Shown here piece by piece: positions 1-5,967 of a DNA stretch of 7,011 nt (the first letter of the stretch is position 1; every line of letters begins with the position of its first letter). Under the pieces are notes generated by a model, which had not been told where the DNA came from, did no database searches, and worked only from the letters and a program-made list of their open reading frames with translations. This DNA is from Minisyncoccota bacterium (GTDB lineage: Bacteria > Patescibacteriota > Minisyncoccia > Phycocordibacterales > UBA9973). Both the position numbers and the translations under genes were made by a program. The stretch lies in contig JAGNZX010000027.1 of NCBI GenBank assembly GCA_017984185.1, positions 1-7,011 of the forward strand. Direction: 5' to 3'.

Positions 1-860
1 GCATCAGAAAGTTTCAAATTTAAAGTCATCACCAAATCGAGACCATCACGTTTGAAAACTGGGTGCGGAGCCACATTTATTTTTATATATAAATCTCCGG
101 CTGTCCCACGAGTCACCGCTTCACCCATACCGGTCATCCGGATCATCTCGCCATCGCGAATACCAGCTGGGATGACGATCGAGATTTCTTCTTCACGACG
201 AAGTACGCCTTTGCCTTTACACTTCTCGCAAATTTCTTTTGGCACTTCACCTGCTCCGTGACATTCTTCACAAATTTTTGTACTAGAAATATTGCCGAGG
301 AAAGATCTCTTCATCTCGCGAATTTGTCCTTGACCATTGCATTGCTTGCAAGTGATCATGCTTGATCCTTCTTTTGCCCCAGAACCATGACAAGTGAGAC
401 AAGCAGAAGTTTTAGTAATTAAAATTTTTCGATTTATACCAAAAATAGAATCTGAAAAAGCGATAGCGATCTCGGTCGAGATATCTCGGCCTCGGCGTGC
501 TTGAGCTCGTCCCCCACCGCCACCAAAAAAATCACTGAAAATATCGTTCAAATTTCCAAAATCAAAATCTTGGGAACCTTGCTGGAACCCGCTAAAATCA
601 AAGCCCTCAAAACCGCCTCCTTGATACTGCCCGCCTCCACCACCCATATTTGCATACTGCGAGCCAAATTGGTCGTATTTTGAGCGTTTAGCGTCATCTG
701 AGAGGGTCTGGTAAGCCTCATTAACCTCTTTAAACTTGGCTTCATTCCCCTCTTTTTTATCAGGGTGATATTTGTGCGCCAATTTATAAAAGGCCTTTTT
801 TATCTCCTCTTTAGATGCCCCTTTATTTACTCCTAATGTTTCGTAGTAATCCTTGTTCAT
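1..860 (-). CDS. dnaJ: DnaJ, type I (class A) Hsp40 co-chaperone, C-terminus cut by window edge
   Basis: This is the J-domain co-chaperone that delivers unfolded clients to DnaK and stimulates its ATPase in the cytoplasm. The frame is open from ATG 860 to the left edge, giving 286 codons of the roughly 370 usual for the family. The J-domain lies at residues 4-66 and starts KDYYETLGV, with the catalytic HPD at 32-34. A Gly/Phe-rich linker follows at about 67-130 (GGGGG, GFEGFDFSGF). Four CxxCxGxG zinc-binding motifs begin at C154, C171, C197 and C211, so both zinc centres are intact. The start of the client-binding beta-domain follows (IVIPAGIRDGE, then PHPVFKRDGLDL). No Shine-Dalgarno is visible before the ATG. 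The 89 bases between it and the upstream ATPase gene hold a possible promoter. No grpE or dnaK is within the window. Confidence 0.97.
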   Translation of the reverse strand, partial: MNKDYYETLGVNKGASKEEIKKAFYKLAHKYHPDKKEGNEAKFKEVNEAYQTLSDDAKRSKYDQFGSQYANMGGGGGQYQGGGFEGFDFSGFQQGSQDFDFGNLNDIFSDFFGGGGGRAQARRGRDISTEIAIAFSDSIFGINRKILITKTSACLTCHGSGAKEGSSMITCKQCNGQGQIREMKRSFLGNISSTKICEECHGAGEVPKEICEKCKGKGVLRREEEISIVIPAGIRDGEMIRMTGMGEAVTRGTAGDLYIKINVAPHPVFKRDGLDLVMTLNLKLSD

Positions 861-868
861 ACGTGCAT

Positions 869-877
869 ATTATCACA
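869..877 (-). promoter_or_regulatory. Possible extended -10 promoter for dnaJ, close to the ATG
   Basis: On the minus strand this reads TGTGATAAT, a TG-n-GATAAT extended -10 with five of six hexamer bases matching TATAAT. It ends 8 bases before the dnaJ ATG, so transcription would begin within a base or two of the start codon. This fits the missing Shine-Dalgarno. No convincing -35 is found at 16-18 bases (TCTAGA at 17). In A/T-rich DNA such a match can arise by chance. The rest of the 861-949 intergenic region shows only weak A/T-rich structure. Confidence 0.35.
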
Positions 878-949
878 AAAAAATAATAGAATCTAGACTT
901 TTTTATTTAGTATTTTTTCCTATAAGCTATTAGCAAATTAGCTAGCTTT

Positions 950-2446
950 TTAGATCATCGGCTCAGCTTCTTGTGAAGTTTTGTTTTTACTATTTTCTTC
1001 TTCGTCGCTCGCCTCATCTGCTTCTGCACCTCGAGCTGATTTTCCCTTACCCTCGATGATAGCTTTTTCCTCAGCACTACGAATAATGGTTGCTTCTTCT
1101 TCAATTATCAATTTTTGTGCTGCATCTTTTGGAATAGAATATTTTCTACGTGAAGAGTCGATGATTTCCTGTCTGTAAGATGGATGAGTCGCCGGTAAAA
1201 CCTTGAGAGTCTCGGCTGAAAATGGATCATAGGATTCCCCGTCAATTGTCATCTTCACATATATTTCTCCGACCGCTAGGTTGATCATATCTTTCACATC
1301 GAACAGCGGAGAAAATTCTGGTTTCATTTTAACGGCGTCTTCACCACCGATACGAAAAGTGATTATACTTCCGCAGTTACCGAGCACTGCTTGGTGCACT
1401 TTGGTAATAATCTGGCCGACGTACTGGTGAGCCATAGTCAGATTGAGTCCGTATTTACGCGCCTCTGACAAAATGTTCTCAAATGTCTGAGTGACTACGT
1501 TTTGGAACTCGTCGACATAAATATAAAAATCTTTACGTGCGCTTTCTGGCATACCTGCGCGCTCCATGCCGGCTTGTTTAATTTTAGTCAAAAAGATAGA
1601 ACCCAAAAACGAAGAGTTCTCTTCACCGAGGCGACCTTTTGAAAGATTAATCAAAATAATTTTCTGATCATTCATTAGTTTGCTGATATCAATCTTGTTT
1701 TCCTTCTGTCCGAAAATATTTCTTAGCAACGGATCAGACAAAAATTGCCCGAGCTTGTTGACGAGTGGGATGATCGCATCAGTATCAAATTTTTCTGACC
1801 AATCGGCAAATTCGATAGCGAAGAATCTTTTAACCATGTCATCCGTGATATATTCCACCACTTTCTGTCTATAATTTCTGTCGGTGAGCATCGAGATCAT
1901 CCCACGCATAGTCGCGTGCGGATAGTCTAGTAGAGCGAGACAAGTAAAACGAAAGACGTGCTCGAGGCGCGGAGTCCAGTTGGCACCGAATTGTTTTTGG
2001 AAAACCTCGATCAGTCCCTGGGTCAATTGAAATTTAAACATCGGGTCGACGTTGGCCAAAGGGTTAAATGAAGCCGGGAAATCAATATCTGCCGGATCAA
2101 TAATACACACATCTTCGATGCGTTCGGCTGGGATATAGTCGAGCATAGCGTCGATCACGTCTCCGTGCGGGTCGATCAGACAAAGCCCGTGATTGTAAGT
2201 GATATCTTGGCGAAGCATAAGCTCAAGGAGCTTGGTCTTACCCACACCAGACTTTCCGATGATATATAGGTGGCGACGTCGATCGACGCGCTTGATTCCA
2301 AAGATAAATTTCTTCTCTTCAAGAGAAGCCACATAATTTGTCCGTCCAATAAAAGAAACCTCTTCGGGTTTTACTTTTCCGAATACTGGTAGCTCTGGTG
2401 GCGGTGGCCCGTATTTAATTATCTGAACTCGATTTGGCTTTGGCAT
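950..2446 (-). CDS. TraD/TraG/VirD4-like P-loop ATPase lacking a membrane anchor
   Basis: This 498-residue protein is predicted to be a cytoplasmic DNA-pumping or coupling ATPase of the type IV secretion TraD/TraG/HerA-like superfamily. Visible motifs are a Walker A (GKSGVGKT, 64-71), the family signature IDPHGD (91-96), a Walker B strand YIYVDEFQN (308-316, D312/E313), and the block KYGLNLTMAHQ (331-341) that carries the sensor glutamine. Such motor proteins form hexameric rings that move DNA. No transmembrane segment is seen at the N-terminus, unlike conjugative VirD4 or TraD, so it is soluble or docks on a partner not in this window. After residue 445 the protein becomes a charged Glu/Lys/Ala-rich tail ending near 498, probably disordered or coiled. 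No relaxase, VirB4 or pilus gene is in the window. Roles in DNA uptake, conjugation or chromosome handling all remain possible. ATG 2446 is the only sensible start and has no clear Shine-Dalgarno. Confidence 0.88.
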   Translation of the reverse strand: MPKPNRVQIIKYGPPPPELPVFGKVKPEEVSFIGRTNYVASLEEKKFIFGIKRVDRRRHLYIIGKSGVGKTKLLELMLRQDITYNHGLCLIDPHGDVIDAMLDYIPAERIEDVCIIDPADIDFPASFNPLANVDPMFKFQLTQGLIEVFQKQFGANWTPRLEHVFRFTCLALLDYPHATMRGMISMLTDRNYRQKVVEYITDDMVKRFFAIEFADWSEKFDTDAIIPLVNKLGQFLSDPLLRNIFGQKENKIDISKLMNDQKIILINLSKGRLGEENSSFLGSIFLTKIKQAGMERAGMPESARKDFYIYVDEFQNVVTQTFENILSEARKYGLNLTMAHQYVGQIITKVHQAVLGNCGSIITFRIGGEDAVKMKPEFSPLFDVKDMINLAVGEIYVKMTIDGESYDPFSAETLKVLPATHPSYRQEIIDSSRRKYSIPKDAAQKLIIEEEATIIRSAEEKAIIEGKGKSARGAEADEASDEEENSKNKTSQEAEPMI

Positions 2447-2457
2447 TTGATTTTGTT

Positions 2458-2486
2458 ATTTTACCACAATTTTACCTCACCCCCAA
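2458..2486 (-). promoter_or_regulatory. Possible extended -10 promoter for the ATPase gene
   Basis: Reading leftward, TTGGGG (2486-2481) is followed after exactly 17 bases by TAAAAT (2463-2458). The -10 is preceded by TG with one intervening base (TGGTAAAAT). The -10 matches the consensus at five of six bases and the -35 at three of six. The hexamer ends 11 bases before ATG 2446, again implying a very short or absent leader, as proposed for dnaJ. If real, it would separate the ATPase gene from the Cys-rich operon upstream, and its -35 would lie inside the C-rich repeat. Confidence 0.3.
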
Positions 2487-2511
2487 CCCCTCTCCTTGTT
2501 AAAGTAGAGGG
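2475..2511. repeat. C-rich dispersed-repeat-like element with hairpin
   Basis: On the plus strand a C-rich tract contains acccccaacccctctcc. Its 3' part forms a hairpin: arm CCCTCTCCTT (2488-2497), loop GTTA (2498-2501), arm AAGTAGAGGG (2502-2511). Nine of ten positions pair; the exception is C2494 against T2505. It begins three bases past the stop codon of the adjacent Cys-rich gene. I recall very similar C-rich palindromic units dispersed through several bacterial genomes, so it may be a small mobile or REP-like repeat. It could also protect or end the transcript of the paralogue array, but no U-run follows the stem on the minus strand, so it is not a canonical intrinsic terminator. Only one copy is in the window. 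Confidence 0.6.
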
Positions 2512-2514
2512 TAG

Positions 2515-4266
2515 TTAATATACTTCCTGCTGATAACACTTTTCACAATACACAATCTCCGGTCGGTCGGGGGCATGACTCGTCTCAAATTCATTTGGAC
2601 AGACTTCTTCGTTGTGAAGATGATGTTTGGCTAAATTTTTATAAACACCATTTTGTGATTCACCACCAGCACACTGACATTTTCTGTGCCAAAGTTTAAG
2701 CGGATTCAATTTATTTAGCCTTCCATAATAACGACAGTTTGGACAAAGCCTAGGTATGGGTAAATTCATTCTCTTATAAAATTCTAACTCTCTAGGTATT
2801 ATTCTAAAGGCTGTGGTGCAACCATGTTTACATCCTCCCGCGTGTGCACAGCCGATAGTCTGCGCGAGAATATCTTCACCTATATATTTAGTATCATCGG
2901 GTAGGTCTTCGGGTTTTAAGGTAATATTATAATTTTTTGTATCTGGGTCTTGCCATCTCAAACCCTTACTTATAGCTTCCTCTTTTGTCATTGGGAAATA
3001 TTCATGAGCCACAGTTTCATTGTAAGCAAACATACCTAATTCGAGAGGAAAAAATTCTCCGTAAGTCCCCTCTTTTTTCATTTGTTCAATAATTTTAGTA
3101 ACCAAATTTTCATATTCTTCTTTTGTGTACTGCTTGTTAAAGATACAGTATTCTTTATTTTCCAAGCCAATACAAGCAAAAACATGTTTTGAATTTTTAA
3201 CATGTATAGAGTTAGAAACATCATTACAGTTTGTTATATTGTAGGAAAATCGACAGTCATAAGAACTACCCGTCGCCGTGCACTCGTAAATTAGCTCACT
3301 GTTTCCTCCGCTATATGTATCCATCGAATCCTTGTATTTCATATTATCCCAAGCATATCTCATGTTTTCTGATTCTTTTACACCGAAGCTTAGAAAAATA
3401 TTTTTTGAATTCACTATATTGTCCCCGCTTACATTTTCAGAATTTACAATACTTAGATTTTTGTTTATATTTTTTTGGCAAAGTCCTTCAAATTCTTGAA
3501 GTGCTTTTTCTTTTTCTTCAAAAGAGCTCGAATTAAAATCTTCCATACTTTTTTTGTATTCCTCGCGAGTCAGTTGTTGATTTTTAAAACAATATTGCTT
3601 GTTGCGTAAATTTACACACATAAAACAATCTAAACAGTTTTTGCAATTCAACAACATGCTCGAGCTCGAGCAGTTTTCGCAAAAAGACATAAAGCTAGAA
3701 TGACTACAAGAAATACATTCAATGCATTCATACAAAAATTCTGAGCCATCAAATACTTGCATGCAATCCACACAATCTCTAGACTTGTTCACCCGATACC
3801 CATACAGAGCATCTGAGGAGTTGTGAATCCTGGAAGACAAATAACAATTTTTAGAGCGACCTATGTCATTATTGTATTCAGAGTTTTCTGAGCTTTCGTT
3901 TCGTAGTGACGGCCAAGGCATTTCGAGCATAAAATCTCGCATTTGCTCAAGAAAGGATACAGAAAAATCATACTCTCGTCCATAATCCATGGGGTCAAAT
4001 TGATCGCTAAACCAAAAAGAGTACTCGAAAACCTTATAAGGAGAATCTGGGGAATAAACAGATATGATATCTTTACCAGTTTTATCAGACTTCCTTTTAT
4101 AAAGATTCCGTTCATTGCGGAAATTCATGCGTCGCATTTGTCTACATTCTCTGCACCAAGTTGGCGGAGGCACTTTGATTTTTTCATAAAAATTAAAATC
4201 CTCCGGCTCGATGATAAAGTCTAGATTGCAGTTCTGACATATTTTGTTTTCTTGTGTATGTTCCAC
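2515..4266 (-). CDS. Cys-rich multi-zinc-ribbon protein, paralogue A (third in the array)
   Basis: This protein has 583 residues and 33 cysteines; its function is unknown. The N-terminal ribbon has C10, C13, C38 and C41 (C-x2-C-x24-C-x2-C) around IEPEDFNFYEKIKVPPP. A first solenoid-like module (about 139-240) carries dense CxxC pairs from C165 to C226 and closes with LRNKQYC then REEY. A second module (about 275-390) is rich in Asn and Ser (SENVSGDNIVNSKN) and closes with NKQYTKEEY. A conserved linker follows (YGEFFP, AYNET, EYFPMTKEEA, RWQDPD). The C-terminal ribbon uses C473, C479, C483, C508, C511, C530, C532, C556, C574 and C577, including CAHAGGCKHGC. No signal peptide or membrane segment is visible, so it should be cytoplasmic. 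GTG 4266 is the start because the first ATG (M44) lies past the N-terminal ribbon. No Shine-Dalgarno is seen. Zinc binding is inferred from cysteine spacing. A nucleic-acid-binding, scaffolding or metal-storage role is possible but unsupported. Confidence 0.85.
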   Translation of the reverse strand: MEHTQENKICQNCNLDFIIEPEDFNFYEKIKVPPPTWCRECRQMRRMNFRNERNLYKRKSDKTGKDIISVYSPDSPYKVFEYSFWFSDQFDPMDYGREYDFSVSFLEQMRDFMLEMPWPSLRNESSENSEYNNDIGRSKNCYLSSRIHNSSDALYGYRVNKSRDCVDCMQVFDGSEFLYECIECISCSHSSFMSFCENCSSSSMLLNCKNCLDCFMCVNLRNKQYCFKNQQLTREEYKKSMEDFNSSSFEEKEKALQEFEGLCQKNINKNLSIVNSENVSGDNIVNSKNIFLSFGVKESENMRYAWDNMKYKDSMDTYSGGNSELIYECTATGSSYDCRFSYNITNCNDVSNSIHVKNSKHVFACIGLENKEYCIFNKQYTKEEYENLVTKIIEQMKKEGTYGEFFPLELGMFAYNETVAHEYFPMTKEEAISKGLRWQDPDTKNYNITLKPEDLPDDTKYIGEDILAQTIGCAHAGGCKHGCTTAFRIIPRELEFYKRMNLPIPRLCPNCRYYGRLNKLNPLKLWHRKCQCAGGESQNGVYKNLAKHHLHNEEVCPNEFETSHAPDRPEIVYCEKCYQQEVY

Positions 4267-4287
4267 TTTAGTTAAGTAAAGTAATTA
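4261..4287. repeat. Conserved junction block with interrupted palindrome (copy 1)
   Basis: All 27 bases are identical to 5941-5967. On the minus strand the block holds the TAA stop of the upstream paralogue, the spacer TTACTTTACTTAACTAAA (18 bases) and the GTG start of the next. The palindrome is ACTTTA (4265-4270), GTTAAG (4271-4276), TAAAGT (4277-4282). As RNA its 3' arm would cover the first two bases of the GTG. The six-pair stem is A/U-rich and weak, so a protein-binding site is as plausible as an RNA hairpin. No Shine-Dalgarno is present. Confidence 0.7.
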
Positions 4288-5946
4288 GTAAACTTCCTGC
4301 TGATAACACTTCTCACAATATACAATCTCTGGACCATCTGGGGCATATGCTGTTCGAATTTCTATCTTACATTTATCGCAAGTGCGAATATAGGTTTCCA
4401 TCGGATTAAGTTGCTTGACTCTGGCCATCTCCCGACACAATGGGCAGTGCCTCGGAATTGGTAAAGTAAATCTTTTTAAAAATTGTAATTCCTTAGGAAT
4501 AATTTGATAATTTTTACCGCAATCTTCACATTTTAAAATAGCTTTAAAAATTTCCTCGGAGACATCATTGATATGATCTGGCAATTCTATTGTGGCGTCC
4601 AAATATTCCCGGGCATCTTTATCTCTCCAAGCAAAACCACGAGCTGTGGCCTCTTCTTTTGAAAACGGGAACCACTCAATAGCATTTGTTTCATTGTATG
4701 CCCAAGGACACAAAGACACTGGGAGCATTTCTCCGTAGTCTTTCATTTCGGCTTTTATTTTATTAACCAATTTTGTGTAATCTGCCTTGGAATATTGTTT
4801 ATTTAAAATACAGTATTCCCCCGTGCGGATTCCAACACATCCAAATAAATTTCCAGAACCCATACACCCCAAACAATACTCTATATCATGTGACTTGTAG
4901 CACCATACATTAAATTTATTATTATGCGCATTGAGTCCAACCCAGGCACATTCATAAATCCATTCTGCTTTCATTCCAAACATGCTGTAATCCATGGCAT
5001 TATGCACATCACCCGCTTTGAGCAATTGGCAATGTTTTATGTTTTCGCTATTGCGAATCATATAGGAATCTATTACATTTCGGCTTTTATAAATATAGTC
5101 ACCTGAAACGTTTTGGTTTTGATATCCTTGAAATTGCCTTCTGGGTTGCGTAAGCATAAATTCATAAGCTTCTTTTTTAAATATATTTAAACCCTTACTG
5201 GTACCGAGGTCATACTTTTTAATAAAAGCATGATAATCTTCTTTAGAATACGCCTTGTTAAAGATATGATAACTCTTGCTTCGTAAATTAACACATCCAA
5301 AGCAATCATTGCATCCTACAAGATCTCGAGAAAACCAAATATTATAGGACTCCTCACAATCTTGCGAAAAAAATACTTGATTGCACTTATTTAAGTTAGT
5401 TGACTCATAACAAAGTTCATTATAATTAGAAAAAGAAACGTCAAAACTATTCTTTAAACCAGTGCCAGTGTTGCAATAGCCACATTCTTCACTTTCATCA
5501 AATTTAAAACATAGGTAACAATTTTTGAGCGTCGAGGCAGCATTGCAATAATCACTCCCAACCATAGAAGAATACTCTGTCATCAAAGCCGGCAAGGGAA
5601 CTTCTTTTAGTAATTCTCCCCATTGTTCGATAAAAGGACGTGATGGATCATAATCCCGTCCATAGCTTTTTGGATCCCACTTGTCACTCCACCATATATC
5701 TTGTCTGTATATTTTATGTTCTGAATCTGGAGGAATCGTGGATATGACTGTGTCTCCTGAAAAAGCACATTTATTTTTATACAAAGAACGATATCCTTGC
5801 CAAGCCAAACGACGTATCAGCCGACATTTTGGACACCATAGTGGCGGTGGAACTTTCATCTGCTCATAAAAACCAAAATCCTCCGGCTCGATTACGAAAT
5901 CTTTTTTACAATTCTGACAGTTTTTGTTTTCTTTTTTATATTCCAC
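4285..5946 (-). CDS. Cys-rich multi-zinc-ribbon protein, paralogue B (second in the array)
   Basis: This protein has 553 residues and 32 cysteines; its function is unknown. The N-terminal ribbon is C10, C13, C38, C41 with a further C60 (IEPEDFGFYEQMKVPPP). The block WWSDKWDPKSYGRDYD (85-100) is shared with paralogue A. Module 1 (about 134-239) ends CFGCVNLRSKSYHIFNKAY, where the usual YC is YH. Module 2 (about 278-391) ends CVGIRTGEYCILNKQY. The linker has YGEMLP, PWAYNET, EWFPFSKEEA and WRDKD. The C-terminal ribbon is the simplest of the three: C473, C476, C501, C504, C523, C526, C544, C547, four CxxC knuckles consistent with two zinc sites. It lacks the CAH-x2-G-x-C-x2-GC insert and the longer loop present in the other two. 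GTG 5946 is the only plausible start, since the first ATG is M30, inside the ribbon. It is probably cotranscribed with its neighbours, 18 bases apart. Confidence 0.86.
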   Translation of the reverse strand: MEYKKENKNCQNCKKDFVIEPEDFGFYEQMKVPPPLWCPKCRLIRRLAWQGYRSLYKNKCAFSGDTVISTIPPDSEHKIYRQDIWWSDKWDPKSYGRDYDPSRPFIEQWGELLKEVPLPALMTEYSSMVGSDYCNAASTLKNCYLCFKFDESEECGYCNTGTGLKNSFDVSFSNYNELCYESTNLNKCNQVFFSQDCEESYNIWFSRDLVGCNDCFGCVNLRSKSYHIFNKAYSKEDYHAFIKKYDLGTSKGLNIFKKEAYEFMLTQPRRQFQGYQNQNVSGDYIYKSRNVIDSYMIRNSENIKHCQLLKAGDVHNAMDYSMFGMKAEWIYECAWVGLNAHNNKFNVWCYKSHDIEYCLGCMGSGNLFGCVGIRTGEYCILNKQYSKADYTKLVNKIKAEMKDYGEMLPVSLCPWAYNETNAIEWFPFSKEEATARGFAWRDKDAREYLDATIELPDHINDVSEEIFKAILKCEDCGKNYQIIPKELQFLKRFTLPIPRHCPLCREMARVKQLNPMETYIRTCDKCKIEIRTAYAPDGPEIVYCEKCYQQEVY

Positions 5947-5967
5947 TTTAGTTAAGTAAAGTAATTA
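5941..5967. repeat. Conserved junction block with interrupted palindrome (copy 2)
   Basis: This block is identical to 4261-4287. Palindrome arms are ACTTTA (5945-5950) and TAAAGT (5957-5962) around GTTAAG. It again spans the TAA stop of the upstream gene (5965-5967), the 18-base spacer and GTG 5946. Flanking coding DNA is only partly conserved, so the exact match of this block stands out from the surrounding divergence. Confidence 0.7.

Noticed and set aside
501..683. Plus-strand open frame of 60 codons opposite dnaJ
   Set aside because: It is antisense to the conserved DnaJ coding region, with no start signal or recognisable domain.
548..745. Minus-strand open frame of 65 codons overlapping dnaJ
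   Set aside because: It is in a different frame from the clear DnaJ J-domain and G/F region covering the same bases.
923..947. A/T-rich inverted repeat (agcta ... tagct) followed by a T-run, possible terminator after the ATPase gene
   Set aside because: Only five continuous pairs with a long loop. The T-run follows on the plus strand, where there is no gene to terminate; the minus strand has no U-run after the stem.
3231..3536. 101-codon plus-strand open frame inside paralogue A
   Set aside because: It lies wholly opposite a gene with strong domain conservation, and its product is low-complexity and unlike any family I recognise; it is a shadow of the minus-strand gene.
4264..4287. Paralogues as one gene broken by nonsense mutations
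   Set aside because: Each copy has its own complete set of terminal ribbons, identical spacers and GTG starts at both junctions, and the stop follows the same conserved tail every time, so they are separate tandem genes.
4261..5967. CRISPR-like reading of the two identical 27-base blocks
   Set aside because: There are only two copies about 1.7 kb apart with coding genes between them, so they are gene junction repeats, not an array.
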